24,797 nucleotides of DNA from AG41 sp035943095 (GCA_035943095.1 DASZCN010000012.1:1-24797), one strand, 5' to 3'; shown: positions 1-8,759, numbered from the stretch's first letter. Made by a program: numbers and translations. The notes: generated from the sequence alone by a model not told the origin.

Positions 1-82
1 CCGCGCATGGCGTTTAACGGAAATTGCCACGGGACGAGTCCCTAGCGAGCGAGCCCGCTGGGTGCGCATACGATCTGCGCCC

Positions 83-115
83 ACGCCCCCACCGGAGCCG
101 CTCCGGTGGGGGCGT
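83..115 (+). terminator. Strong GC-rich hairpin, possible terminator or leader structure
   Basis: A perfect inverted repeat has 15-nt arms (83-97 and 101-115) around a 3-nt CCG loop; the arms read ACGCCCCCACCGGAG and its complement. It is followed by TCTCGTTCTCG, which is pyrimidine-rich but is not a clean T run. It lies 39 nt before the HAD phosphatase start. It may terminate a gene upstream of the window or act as a leader structure of the HAD gene. No upstream gene can be recognised in bases 1-82. Confidence 0.45.
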
Positions 116-154
116 TCTCGTTCTCGTGACCGACCAGACGATAGGAAAGGACCG

Positions 155-955
155 ATGAGGCGATACTTGCTGGCAAGCGACTTCGACCAAACCCTGAGCT
201 TCAACGATTCCGGAGATGTGCTGAGCGAGCTGCTTGGCCTCCCCGGGTTCCGCGAGAAGAGTGCTGGCCTGTCGCGCACGCACCTCGTGCAGCAGGGCGC
301 GGAGCTGGCGTATCTGCTGCTCCACGACCCCGCGTATCGGCGCGTGCGGAGGGAACACCTGGTCGAGGTCGGGAAGCGCGTCCGGCTGAAGAAGAATCTG
401 CCGCTCCTGGCGCGCCTCCTGGGCGAGCTGGACGGCTATGACTTTGCGTTTTACGTCATTTCCGCGGCGCCGCAGGAAGTCATCCAGTCGGCCCTGGAGG
501 GGATCGTCCCCACCGACCACATCTACGGGACGCGGTTCCACTACGACGCCGGCTCGGGGGAGATCGAGTCGATCGAACGCGTCACCGCGGGATACGGCAA
601 GGTGGCGCTGCTCGAGCAGCTCCGCGGAGAGCTCCCGGTGAGCCACGACCATGTCGTGTACGTCGGCGACGGAAACTCGGACATTCACGTCATGCTGCAC
701 GTCAATCGGCTGAACGGAACCACGATCGCCGTGTCCGAGAACAAGTACCTGGCCCAAATCGCGAAACGCACGGTGCTCTCGGACGATGCGGTGAGCGTCC
801 TGGTGCCGATCCTCGAGGACATCGTCGGCATGGACGTGGCGGCAATTCATGCGCTATTCGAGTCGAATGGGCTGCTCCTTCAGGAATGGGAGAAGGTGCA
901 GACGGACCTGCTGACGATCCGCGAGACGGACGCGGCGCCGCCGCTCGTCGCATGA
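155..955 (+). CDS. HAD-superfamily phosphatase (phosphoserine-phosphatase-like)
   Basis: A 266-residue soluble hydrolase of the haloacid dehalogenase superfamily, which removes phosphate from small molecules through an aspartyl-phosphate intermediate. All four HAD motifs are visible: DFDQT at residues 9-13 (nucleophile D9, acid/base D11), the motif II serine S103 in VISAAP, the motif III lysine K149 in GYGKV, and GDGNSD at 171-176 for Mg2+. The insert between motifs I and II fits a C1-type cap as in SerB-like enzymes. I chose the ATG at 155 because an AGGAAAGG ribosome site sits just upstream; an in-frame start at 62 would run through the 83-115 hairpin and code for low-complexity sequence. 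The stop overlaps the next start (ATGA). The substrate cannot be told from sequence. Confidence 0.85.
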   Translation: MRRYLLASDFDQTLSFNDSGDVLSELLGLPGFREKSAGLSRTHLVQQGAELAYLLLHDPAYRRVRREHLVEVGKRVRLKKNLPLLARLLGELDGYDFAFYVISAAPQEVIQSALEGIVPTDHIYGTRFHYDAGSGEIESIERVTAGYGKVALLEQLRGELPVSHDHVVYVGDGNSDIHVMLHVNRLNGTTIAVSENKYLAQIAKRTVLSDDAVSVLVPILEDIVGMDVAAIHALFESNGLLLQEWEKVQTDLLTIRETDAAPPLVA

Positions 956-1188
956 GCAAGTACGACTGGATCGGCTGGTTCGCGACGGCGTTGTTCACGG
1001 CCTCCTACTTCTGCCGGACGCCCGCGACGCTGCGTCGCGTGCAGGGTCTTGCCGCCTTGGCGTGGGCCGCGTACGGCATCGCGATACACGCAATGCCGAT
1101 CATCGTGGCGAACGTGATCGTGGCCGCCGTGGCCGTGTGGTCGTCGTTCTCGGGACTTGCACAGCCGGGCTCCGGGAAATCGGAGTAG
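952..1188 (+). CDS. Small three-helix membrane protein (YgjV/SemiSWEET-like)
   Basis: A 78-residue, very hydrophobic protein with about three membrane segments (roughly residues 6-21, 29-46 and 48-67) and a short polar tail. The pattern GWFATALFTASYF, then LRRVQGLAALAW, then PIIVANVIVAAVAV resembles small inner-membrane proteins of the YgjV type, and its length is close to the three-helix SemiSWEET transporters. The diagnostic PQ motif of SemiSWEET is not obvious, so a transport role is not claimed. The start is the ATG overlapping the HAD stop (ATGA), implying translational coupling; longer in-frame starts are part of the HAD gene in another frame. Confidence 0.6.
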   Translation: MSKYDWIGWFATALFTASYFCRTPATLRRVQGLAALAWAAYGIAIHAMPIIVANVIVAAVAVWSSFSGLAQPGSGKSE

Positions 1189-1352
1189 GCGCTCGAGCCG
1201 ATTGAAGGTGTTGTCAAGGAGCTGTTAGGGTTCCGCGATTCGTCTTGTGGGGCCTGCGCCCGGCGGCCATGTTCGGCCCGGTCAGGGGACGCTCCCGACC
1301 TCCGGTCGCCCGCCGTCAGCGTTCGCCTTCACACTCCACATCGGAGACGACG
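1189..1352 (+). other. Intergenic region before the TPR gene
   Basis: These 164 bp contain no convincing gene. A weak sigma70-like pair is possible: TTGAAG at 1202-1207 and TAGGGT at 1226-1231 with an 18-nt spacer. It matches consensus poorly and is only a candidate. A GGAGA ribosome site at 1343-1347 serves the TPR gene. Confidence 0.3.
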
Positions 1353-2879
1353 ATGACGTCTGTCAGCCACGCGTCCAGGCGTGCGACCCTGGCGGTCGTG
1401 CTCGCGTCCGCCGCCTGGCTTGCCAGCGCCGCGGCGCAGGGCCCCCGTGCCGCGCTCGATCCCATCACGAGCGCGGTGATCAACCATCCGATCACCACGT
1501 CCTCGGCGGAGGCACGGGCTCACTTCCTCGACGGACTGCGCGAGTTCGATCTCGGCCGCTTCATCGACGCAAACGTTTATTTCAAGGCGGCGGTCGCGGC
1601 GGACCCGAACTTCGCGTTCGCCTACCTGAACGTCGCCAACACCGCGAACTCGCTCGACGAGTTCAAGACCAACCTGGCGCTTGCCGAGCAACACGCGACC
1701 GGTACGTCGGACGCGGAGCGCCTCCAGATCCAGATGGTCCGGAAGGCCTTCGACAACGACCTGGCAGGTCAGCTCACCCTCGGGCAACAGCTGGTCGCGA
1801 AGTATCCCGACAGCCCGCGCGCCTGGCTGGCCCTCGCCGGAGCCCAGGGAGCCTTGAATCGCAACGAAGACGCGCGGACCTCGATGGCGAAGGCATTGGA
1901 GCTCTCGCCCAAGCTGTTCGTCGCGCACGCCGCCATGGGCAACAACTACATCTTCGGCGAGCCGCGGGACTTCACCAAGGCCCTCGATCACATGCAGGAG
2001 GCCGAGGCGCTGGCGCCGGACGAGCCCAACGCGCACATGAACGTCGGTGATGCCTACCGTGCGCAGCGCAACCTCGAGAAAGCACGGGACGAGTACCTGC
2101 GGGGCCACGAGCTGGACCCCAAGAGCGCCGTGCTGCTGGTGAAGGCCGGACACGCCAACACCTTCTTGGGCAACTACAACGCCGCGCGTGCCGACTACGA
2201 TTCTGCTCTGGCCGTCGGACGCGCAAATGAGAAAGCCGCCTACGCCCCGTTCCGTGCCTACGTCAGCGTCTACGCCGGCGATCCGGCGGCCGCGATCGCC
2301 GAGCTCAATCAGCTGGTCGCGTCCGTGGACGGCATGGGGGTGCCCGACCCGAAAGCCAACAAGGTGGCGGCGCTGACCAACGTCGTGGTGATCGCGACCC
2401 ACACAAAGAGCCGCGCGGCGGTGGAGCAGGCGCTGAAGCAGCTAGAGCCGTTGCTGATGCAGCAGGCCGACGAGGCGGCGAACCCGGCATTCAAGCGAGG
2501 ACAACAGGCGCTGATCGCCTATCTCGAGGGGTGGTGGGCCGCGCGGCGCGGCGACTACGCGACGGCCCAGAAGCAGGCGGACCGCATTAGTCAGCTGCTC
2601 GCGCCCGACGCGAACCCGCGGAAGCTCGAGCCGATGCACCAGCTCGAGGGATTCATCGCCCTCTATCAGGGCAAGTATAAAGACGCTGCCGGGCACCTCC
2701 GGCTGGGCAGCCCGTTCGACCCGTACATCAAGTATCAGCTTGCGGTCGCGACGGAGGGCGCGGGCGACGTCGCACAGGCGAAGAAACTGTACCGTCAGGT
2801 TGCGGATTACAACTTCAATGCCCTGGGCTTCGCGCTCGTTCGGAAAGACGCGCAGCAAAAGGCCAGCGCCGGAACCTAG
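1353..2879 (+). CDS. Secreted or periplasmic TPR-repeat protein
   Basis: A 508-residue protein that starts with a typical signal peptide: basic MTSVSHASRR, a hydrophobic stretch to about residue 25, and an ASAAAQ-type cleavage region. The rest is helical tetratricopeptide repeats. Clear units include a first repeat with GLREFDLGRF, later ones around NRNEDARTSMAKALELSP, NLEKARDEYLRGHELDP and NYNAARADYDSALAVG, and further degenerate repeats to the C-terminus. TPRs mediate protein-protein contacts; no enzymatic domain is seen. The start was placed at the ATG at 1353 because of the GGAGA site and because the signal peptide begins there. An upstream in-frame ATG at 1245 would add a non-secretory, low-complexity leader. 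The gene ends tail-to-tail with the amidase, sharing a CTAG. Confidence 0.8.
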   Translation: MTSVSHASRRATLAVVLASAAWLASAAAQGPRAALDPITSAVINHPITTSSAEARAHFLDGLREFDLGRFIDANVYFKAAVAADPNFAFAYLNVANTANSLDEFKTNLALAEQHATGTSDAERLQIQMVRKAFDNDLAGQLTLGQQLVAKYPDSPRAWLALAGAQGALNRNEDARTSMAKALELSPKLFVAHAAMGNNYIFGEPRDFTKALDHMQEAEALAPDEPNAHMNVGDAYRAQRNLEKARDEYLRGHELDPKSAVLLVKAGHANTFLGNYNAARADYDSALAVGRANEKAAYAPFRAYVSVYAGDPAAAIAELNQLVASVDGMGVPDPKANKVAALTNVVVIATHTKSRAAVEQALKQLEPLLMQQADEAANPAFKRGQQALIAYLEGWWAARRGDYATAQKQADRISQLLAPDANPRKLEPMHQLEGFIALYQGKYKDAAGHLRLGSPFDPYIKYQLAVATEGAGDVAQAKKLYRQVADYNFNALGFALVRKDAQQKASAGT

Positions 2880-4279
2880 GCGCGCAGCAACGGACGGCCG
2901 ATGGGATGGCGGTGCTGGACCTGGGACGCCAGGGCCAGCACCGCCTCCTCGCCCTGGGGCCTCCCCACGATCTGCAATCCCACCGGGAGTCCGTCGGGGT
3001 CTCGCCCGCACGGCACCGACGCCACCGGCAGTCCGGTGAGGCTCAACACAAACGTCGGCGCGATCCAGTCCACGTACGTCTCCATCTTCTTGCCTGCCAC
3101 CGTCTCGGGATAGTTCTGCTCCACCGGAAACGGCGGCACCGCCATGCAGGGCGTCACCAGATGGTCGAACGTCCGGAACAGGTCGCGGAACAGGTGCCAG
3201 ATTCTGGTGCGCGCCGCTTCCGCGGCGCCCAGATCCAGCGTCGTGGTGGAAAGCCCCGCCCGGATGTTGCCCGCGACGTTGCTGCCGAACCGATCGGTCT
3301 TGTCCAGCCGCGGGAACATCTGCGCCACGAACCAGAGGCCACGCAACGCGAGGAATGGCGTCCGCGCGAACGAGAGGTCCAGCTCGATTTCCTCCACGGT
3401 GATTCCCACATCGCGGAGTCCTCGTACCGCGCTCCCGCACACGGCTTCGATCACCGGGTCGATCCCGATATTGGCCACGTCGCGGCAATAGGCCACCCGC
3501 AGATCGGGCGACACCCCGCGCGCGACCGCCGCGACGAAGTTCCGCCCGTCGCGCGGCTGCGCGAGCGGCGACAGCGGGCTGGGCCCGCTCACCGCCTGGA
3601 GCATCAAGGCGACGTCCTCGGCCGACCGAGCGATGGCGCCTTCGACCTGGAGCGTGTCCCACAGCCAGTCGGCCGGATACGTCGGCACGAGCCCTACGGA
3701 CGGCCGCAGCCCTACCACGCCGCAGAACGAGGCCGGAATCCGGAGGGACCCGCCCAGATCCGTGCCTTCCGCGAGCGCGATCATGCCCGTAGCGAGGCCG
3801 GCCGCGCCGCCGCCCGTCGAGCCGCCTGCCGTGCGGGTCGGGTCCCACGGGTTGCGCGTCCGTCCGAAGACGTCGTTGAACGTCGCGCCTCCGGCTGCGA
3901 ATTCGGGGCAGTTGGTCTTACCCAGCACGACGGCGCCAGCCGCGCGCAGCCGCTGGACCACCAGCGCGTCCTCGGTCGGGACATGGTCGCGATACAGCGC
4001 CGACCCGTACGTGGTTCGCAGCCCCGCAACCGGCGTCACGTCCTTGATGCCGACCGGGAGGCCCGCGAGGAGGCCGACTTCCTCGCCGCGCACGAGCCGC
4101 CGCTCGAGCTCGTCGGCCTCGTCGAGGGCGCGGGGATTGAGCGTGACGATTGCGTTGACGGCGGGGTTGTAGCGCTCCACCCGCGCCAAGCAGTCTTCGA
4201 CGACCTCGACCGGAGAGATCTCCCGCGACCGGACGAGCCCGGTGAGCTCGCTGGCCGAGCGGTCGGCTAGATCTTCCAT
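2876..4279 (-). CDS. Amidase-signature family hydrolase
   Basis: A 467-residue amidase of the amidase-signature (GatA/FAAH-like) family, which hydrolyses C-N amide or ureido bonds. The Ser-cisSer-Lys triad is visible: K79 in GIKDVTP, S154 in AGGSTGGGAAG and the nucleophile S178 in TDLGGSLRIPASFCG. Length and order of motifs are normal; the C-terminal LTGLPVASVPCG and GLPVGLQIVGR motifs are present. The start is the ATG at 4279, inside the last codons of the cyclase gene (13-nt overlap); an ORF extension to 4345 would overlap it by about 80 nt. It is the last gene of the minus-strand molybdenum-hydroxylase operon, so it probably acts late in that pathway, releasing ammonia or urea from a linear amide. 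The exact substrate is unknown. Confidence 0.88.
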   Translation of the reverse strand: MEDLADRSASELTGLVRSREISPVEVVEDCLARVERYNPAVNAIVTLNPRALDEADELERRLVRGEEVGLLAGLPVGIKDVTPVAGLRTTYGSALYRDHVPTEDALVVQRLRAAGAVVLGKTNCPEFAAGGATFNDVFGRTRNPWDPTRTAGGSTGGGAAGLATGMIALAEGTDLGGSLRIPASFCGVVGLRPSVGLVPTYPADWLWDTLQVEGAIARSAEDVALMLQAVSGPSPLSPLAQPRDGRNFVAAVARGVSPDLRVAYCRDVANIGIDPVIEAVCGSAVRGLRDVGITVEEIELDLSFARTPFLALRGLWFVAQMFPRLDKTDRFGSNVAGNIRAGLSTTTLDLGAAEAARTRIWHLFRDLFRTFDHLVTPCMAVPPFPVEQNYPETVAGKKMETYVDWIAPTFVLSLTGLPVASVPCGRDPDGLPVGLQIVGRPQGEEAVLALASQVQHRHPIGRPLLRA

Positions 4280-5064
4280 TCTCCGAGGAACGCGACCGTG
4301 CGGGCGAACGCGGCCTCGCCTCCCTTGAACTTCCACGGGAAGCATCCGACGATGAGGCGCTTGTTCTGAAGCTCGGGCGCTTCGATCTCGCCGCCCAGGT
4401 TTTCGATGTGGATGCAGTCCTTCGGGAACAGCGCGTTGTGGGTCAGCTGATACGCCGAGTCGGGGAACATGTTATCCACCGCCGCCTTGCCGCCGAACTT
4501 CTGTTCGGCCTTGGCGCGCACTTTGTCGCATTGCCCATGCATGCCCTTCCCCAGGAACCGGCCGATCGGAAGGTTCATCGGGTGATCGGTAGACACGCAG
4601 TCCACGCCCCAGACGTGGACTTTTTTCTCGAGCAACCAGGGCACGAGGTCGGGATGCGCGCCGGGGTGATAGTGGTAGTAGCGCTCTTCGTCCGGCGTGG
4701 CTCCGAAGTCCGCGTACGCGTGCCACCCCGTATGCAGCAGCAGGATGTCTCCCTGTTTCACCTGCACTCGCTTTTCGATCATCTGGGGCGTGTACACCGC
4801 CAGCTCGCCCATCTCGTCGCGCAGGTCCACAATCACCCCGGGGCCGCACAGCCATTCGAGCGGGAGCTCATCGATCGTCTTGCCGGCGGTCACGAAATGC
4901 CGTGGGGCGTCGAGGTGGGTGCCCATGTGGTTCGAGGTCATGATGTACTGCGCGTTCACGCCGTGCTCGGCCTTGCGCTTGATGTATTTGACCTCGAACG
5001 GCGGATAGTAGGGCCAAAAGGAGCTCCGCTCGTTCAACGGTTGTGAAAGATCGTAGATCTTCAT
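4267..5064 (-). CDS. Cyclase-family metal-dependent hydrolase
   Basis: A 265-residue member of the cyclase family (PF04199), which includes kynurenine formamidase and isatin hydrolase. These enzymes use a divalent metal to hydrolyse amides or cyclic amides. The signature HxGTHxDxPxH is complete at residues 46-56 (HMGTHLDAPRH). A further metal-site region follows, with GDILLLHTGW and VDCVSTDHP. An unusual His/Tyr-rich stretch, RYYHYHPGAHPD, lies between these. A GAGGA ribosome site precedes the ATG, which overlaps the FAD-subunit stop (ATGA). Position between a molybdenum hydroxylase and an amidase suggests it opens a hydroxylated ring or lactam (inference). Confidence 0.85.
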   Translation of the reverse strand: MKIYDLSQPLNERSSFWPYYPPFEVKYIKRKAEHGVNAQYIMTSNHMGTHLDAPRHFVTAGKTIDELPLEWLCGPGVIVDLRDEMGELAVYTPQMIEKRVQVKQGDILLLHTGWHAYADFGATPDEERYYHYHPGAHPDLVPWLLEKKVHVWGVDCVSTDHPMNLPIGRFLGKGMHGQCDKVRAKAEQKFGGKAAVDNMFPDSAYQLTHNALFPKDCIHIENLGGEIEAPELQNKRLIVGCFPWKFKGGEAAFARTVAFLGEWKI

Positions 5065-5951
5065 TGGTTCCTCGGTTGTTTGGTCTCCGCCCTCTCAAAC
5101 GCCCGCTCCAGCGCCCGTCGAGTCAGCACTGCGACCAGCCGGCGGCGGTATGCCGCAGAGGCGTGGATGTCGGACGGCGGATCGACGTCCCGGTTGGCCG
5201 CTCGGTCCGCCACAGCGCGGAGCAGATCGTCCGATCGACTCTGGCCCATCAGGGTCTTCCCCGCCTCGGCTGCCAGCACCGGACCATCGCCGACACTCAA
5301 CAGAACGATACGGGCGGCCGTGCATAGACCCTGCGCGTCGAGGGTCACGACGGCCGCAACGCCGACGAGCGCGTAGTCGCCGTGACGGCGGGCCACCTCG
5401 AGGAACGCCGTCCCGGTCCGTGGCGGGAGAGGCGGAAACGCAATGTCGACCAACAGCTCGCCTGGCTCGAGCGCCGTTTCGAGCATGCCCTTGAAGAAAT
5501 CGTCCGCGACAATCGTGCGCTCGCCCGTTGTGCTCCGGGCGCGGAAGCGGGTCTCGAGCGCCACCGCCACCGCGGGCAGCTCGGCGGACGGGTCTGCGTG
5601 CGCGAGGCTCCCGCCTACGGTGCCGCGATTCCGAATCTGCGGGTGAGCGATCGAGGGCATCGCTTCGGCGACGAGTGGTGCCCCACGCGCGATCACGTCG
5701 CTCCGCTCGACTGCGCGCTGACGCGTCATCGCCCCGATCGCGACTCCTCCCTTCTCGGAGCGGATGTACGACAGTGCCTCGACGCGATTCAAGTCCACGA
5801 GTACGCGAGGCCGGGCGAGACGGAAGTTCATCGCGGGGATGAGACTCTGCCCACCCGCCAATGCCTTGGCCTCGTCGCCGTGCTCGGCGAGGAGCGCCAG
5901 CGCTTCGTCCACCGTGCCGGGGGCGAAGTACTCGAAGGGTGCGGGCTTCAC
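5061..5951 (-). CDS. FAD-binding subunit of CO-dehydrogenase/xanthine-dehydrogenase-like enzyme
   Basis: A 296-residue CoxM/CutM-type flavoprotein subunit that takes electrons from the 2Fe-2S subunit. It shows the two FAD signatures of the family: AGGQSLIPAMNFRLARP at residues 32-48 and TVGGSLAHADPSAELP at 111-126. The C-terminal CO_deh_flav_C region is present. The start codon is GTG at 5951, overlapping the large-subunit stop as GTGA. It belongs to the same operon as the Mo and FeS subunits downstream of OsmC. Family assignment is firm; the substrate of the holoenzyme is not known. Confidence 0.88.
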   Translation of the reverse strand: MKPAPFEYFAPGTVDEALALLAEHGDEAKALAGGQSLIPAMNFRLARPRVLVDLNRVEALSYIRSEKGGVAIGAMTRQRAVERSDVIARGAPLVAEAMPSIAHPQIRNRGTVGGSLAHADPSAELPAVAVALETRFRARSTTGERTIVADDFFKGMLETALEPGELLVDIAFPPLPPRTGTAFLEVARRHGDYALVGVAAVVTLDAQGLCTAARIVLLSVGDGPVLAAEAGKTLMGQSRSDDLLRAVADRAANRDVDPPSDIHASAAYRRRLVAVLTRRALERAFERAETKQPRNQ

Positions 5952-8296
5952 CGCGCCCGCTCGATCAAGGCGAACAGCTGGTTCGGGCTGAGCGGGATCT
6001 CGCAGATCTCGAGCCCGGTATCGCTCAGCGCGTCCTCCACCGCCTGCGCGAACAGCGCGCCGGTGGGGATCGCTCCCGCCTCACCCACGCCCTTGGCGCC
6101 CAACGGGTTCAAGGGCGAGCGGGTCTCACGGTGCGCCGTCTCGATGTGCGGCACGTCGGTCGCCGTGGGCAGCAAGTAGTCCATGAAGGACGCGTTCAAC
6201 AGCTGGCCTTCTTCGTCGTAGACCAGCTGCTCGTAGAATGCGTTGCCGATGCCGTGCGCCACGCCGCCATGGATCTGGCCGTCGACGATCATCGGGTTGA
6301 TCACGCGGCCACAGTCGTGCACCACGACGTACCGTTTGATCTCGACCTGCGCCGTCTCCGGGTCGACCTCGACGAGCATGGCGTGGACGCCGCTCGCGGT
6401 GCTACCGCGGTCGGGTCCGAAGTACGCGGTGGCCTCGAGCCCCGGCTCGGTGCCGGGTCGCACGGCGCCGCGCAGCGGGTTGGCCTTCACCGCGAGCGCA
6501 CCGAGCGCGATTCCGCCGCTCGGGTCCCCCCCCCGCACATGGACCTTGCCGCCGGCGAGCACGAGGTCGGCGGTAGACGCGTTGAGCTCGTGGCTCGCGA
6601 GCTCGAGAATTTTCTCGCGAACCCGCGTAGCCGCGGCGTGACATGCGCTCCCCGCAACGACGGCGCCGCGACTCGCGAAGGTGCCCGTGCCCCAGTGGAA
6701 TTCCCGCGTGTCGCCCGTAATGACGTGCACATCCGCCACCTCAACGCCGAGCACCTCCGCCACGATCTGGGCGAAGGACGTGAAGTGGCCCTGCCCCTGG
6801 GTCCCGACGCCCGTGGCGAGTCGCACCCGCACCCCCGGGCCCGGCTCCACGGTCACCCGCGCACCTTCGTATGGCCCGATCCCCGTGCCCTCGACGTAAC
6901 ACACGATCCCGATCCCCACGTGGCGACCCGCGGCTCGGAGCCGGGGCTGCTCTTCGCGCACGAACCGGTGGTAGTCGATCAGCTCGAGCGCCTGGTCGAG
7001 CGCCGGCTCGTAGTCGCCGCTGTCGTACGTGAGCGGCGCGGAGTCCTGGAACAGGATCTCGTTGTTGAACGGAAACTGGTCCGGCCGGAGCAGGTTGCGA
7101 CGGCGGATCTCGACGCGGTCGATCTTCAACTCCTTGGCCGCGAAGTCGAGCAGCCGCTCGATCACGAACACGCCGTGCTGGCGGCCCGCGCCCCGCACCG
7201 GCGTCACGATCGTCTTGTTGGTGAAGACCGCGGTAAACTCGCTCTCGTAGTTGGGAACCTCGTAGGGGCCGAGCAGGGTGCACTGGCTATTGATCGGCAC
7301 GGTCAGTCCGTACGGATCGTACGCTCCGGTGTCATGCAAGAACACGTCACGCACGCCGAGGATCTTGCCGCGCTTGTCGAGGGCGATCTCGGCGTCGTGG
7401 ATCTGGCCACGCTCCTGAGTGGTGGCAAAGAAATTCTCCTGCCGGTCCTCGGTCCACTTGACCGGACGACCGAGCCGCATCGCGGCCCACGGCACCAGCA
7501 CCTCCTCCGGGTAGTACATCATGATCTTCGGTCCGAACCCACCTCCGACGAACGGCGCGACGACGCGCACCTGCGACTGGAGGAGCCCCAGCAGCTGGGC
7601 GAGGCCGTTCCGGATGGGAATCGGCGCCTGGGTCGTGTCCCACACGGTCAGCTCCTCCGCGCGTGGGTCCCACTGCGCCACCACGGCCCGGTTCTCGATC
7701 GCGGCGGAAGCCCCACGGTCATACAGGAAGCGCCGCTTGATCACCGTGTGGGCGCCTCGCGCCGCGCGTGCATAGTCCCCCTTTCGCTGCACCGCATGGG
7801 CAGCGACGTTCGAGGGGAGGTGCTCGTGCACGCGCGTGGCGCCGTCGCGGAGGGCCGCCTCGAGGTCCACGACCGCCGGTAGCGGCTCGGCCTGCAGTAC
7901 GATGTCATCCAGCGCGTCCTCCGCGAGGTAACGGCTCTCGGCAACGACCATGGCGATTGGCTCGCCGACGTGGCGCAGCTTGTCCTTGGCGAGCGGGACC
8001 TGCGTGCAGGCGTTGAACACGAGCCCGGCGATCGGTGGAGGTGGAACGAGCAGGGGACCGGGGCGCCAGTAGTCGCCCAGGTCGGCTGCGGTATACACGG
8101 CGACCACGCCCGGCCGGCGGCGGGCGGCGGTCGCGTCGACCCTAACCAACCGGGCGTGCGCGTATTGGCTCCGCAGAAACGCGACGTGCAGCATCCCATC
8201 CAGGCGTACGTCATCGACGAAGAGCGCGTGGCCCGTGAGGAGCCGCGCGTCTTCAGTGCGCCGGACCCGCTCACCGATCTGGCGTCGGGGTTCCAT
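5948..8296 (-). CDS. Molybdenum-binding large subunit, CO-dehydrogenase form II-like hydroxylase
   Basis: A 782-residue catalytic subunit of the xanthine oxidase superfamily carrying the Mo-pterin site. It begins with the expected RxEDARLLTGHALFVDD segment and has the VGGGFGPK pterin motif (about residues 250-257), TPVRGAGR (365-372) and the catalytic glutamate in KGVGEAGAIP (about residue 739). It lacks the AYRCSFR loop with the Cu-binding cysteine of true (form I) CO dehydrogenase, so CO oxidation is unlikely. It also lacks the Glu and Arg residues that xanthine dehydrogenase uses to hold purines. The ATG at 8296 follows an in-frame GTG at 8299 that could also serve; the start overlaps the FeS gene by 26 nt. 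The gene contains a 9-base G/C run. Substrate is probably an aromatic or N-heterocyclic compound. Confidence 0.87.
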   Translation of the reverse strand: MEPRRQIGERVRRTEDARLLTGHALFVDDVRLDGMLHVAFLRSQYAHARLVRVDATAARRRPGVVAVYTAADLGDYWRPGPLLVPPPPIAGLVFNACTQVPLAKDKLRHVGEPIAMVVAESRYLAEDALDDIVLQAEPLPAVVDLEAALRDGATRVHEHLPSNVAAHAVQRKGDYARAARGAHTVIKRRFLYDRGASAAIENRAVVAQWDPRAEELTVWDTTQAPIPIRNGLAQLLGLLQSQVRVVAPFVGGGFGPKIMMYYPEEVLVPWAAMRLGRPVKWTEDRQENFFATTQERGQIHDAEIALDKRGKILGVRDVFLHDTGAYDPYGLTVPINSQCTLLGPYEVPNYESEFTAVFTNKTIVTPVRGAGRQHGVFVIERLLDFAAKELKIDRVEIRRRNLLRPDQFPFNNEILFQDSAPLTYDSGDYEPALDQALELIDYHRFVREEQPRLRAAGRHVGIGIVCYVEGTGIGPYEGARVTVEPGPGVRVRLATGVGTQGQGHFTSFAQIVAEVLGVEVADVHVITGDTREFHWGTGTFASRGAVVAGSACHAAATRVREKILELASHELNASTADLVLAGGKVHVRGGDPSGGIALGALAVKANPLRGAVRPGTEPGLEATAYFGPDRGSTASGVHAMLVEVDPETAQVEIKRYVVVHDCGRVINPMIVDGQIHGGVAHGIGNAFYEQLVYDEEGQLLNASFMDYLLPTATDVPHIETAHRETRSPLNPLGAKGVGEAGAIPTGALFAQAVEDALSDTGLEICEIPLSPNQLFALIERAR
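6536..6544. repeat. Homopolymer C9 (G9 in the coding strand)
   Basis: Nine consecutive C on the plus strand encode the Gly-Gly of VRGGDPSGG in the Mo large subunit. The reading frame is intact on both sides. Confidence 0.9.
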
Positions 8297-8759
8297 CACA
8301 CGCCAACTGTACGGCCGCGACGACGTTCTGGTAGCCGGTGCAGCGACAAAGATTGCCCGAGAGCGCTTCGCGGATTTCGCGCTCGTCCGGATGGGGATGA
8401 TCCCGCAGGAACGGCACCAGGGTCATGAGGATGCCCGGCGTACAGAACCCGCACTGCAGCCCATGGGCCTCGCGGAAGGCGGCCTGGAGCGGGTGCAGCG
8501 CGCCGTCCTCCACGGCGCCGGCCGAGAGCCCTTCGACAGTCGCGACTTGGTGGCCATCCGCCTGCACCGCGAACAGCAGGCAGGACCGCACCGCCTCGCC
8601 GTCCAGGAGCACGGTGCACGCTCCGCACACCCCGTGCTCGCACCCGACATGCGTACCGGTGAGGCCCAGCTCGTTGCGGAGAAAATCGGACAAGAGCAGC
8701 CGCGGCTCGACGCTGCGTCGCGCGGTGACACCATTCACCGTCAGGTCCACCGTCTTCAT
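8271..8759 (-). CDS. 2Fe-2S small subunit of the form II molybdenum hydroxylase
   Basis: A 162-residue CoxS/CutS-type electron-transfer subunit. Both [2Fe-2S] clusters are complete: the plant-ferredoxin type with C40, C45, C48 and C60 (GCEHGVCGACTV then RSC), and the alpha-helical type with C103, C106, C138 and C140 (CGFCTPG and NLCRCTGY). I placed the start at the ATG at 8759, where family homology begins; the open frame extends upstream through the preceding gene but is arginine/proline-rich noise. The start overlaps the stop of the methyltransferase-like gene (ATGA). The order FeS-Mo-FAD is typical for form II operons. Confidence 0.9.
   Translation of the reverse strand: MKTVDLTVNGVTARRSVEPRLLLSDFLRNELGLTGTHVGCEHGVCGACTVLLDGEAVRSCLLFAVQADGHQVATVEGLSAGAVEDGALHPLQAAFREAHGLQCGFCTPGILMTLVPFLRDHPHPDEREIREALSGNLCRCTGYQNVVAAVQLACDGTPTPDR

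Noticed and set aside
1329..2402. 357-codon minus-strand open frame
   Set aside because: It is antisense to the TPR gene, with no start context or motifs.
2906..4270. 454-codon open frame on the plus strand
   Set aside because: It is antisense to the amidase, whose catalytic motifs are complete on the minus strand.
5861..7882. 673-codon open frame on the plus strand
   Set aside because: It is antisense to the FAD and Mo subunit genes, is rich in Arg/His/Asp with no family motifs, and is an expected by-product of high-GC codon bias.
5948..8759. Aerobic carbon monoxide dehydrogenase (coxSL)
   Set aside because: The large subunit has VRGAGR in place of the AYRCSFR loop needed for the Mo-Cu site, so a CO-oxidising role is not supported.
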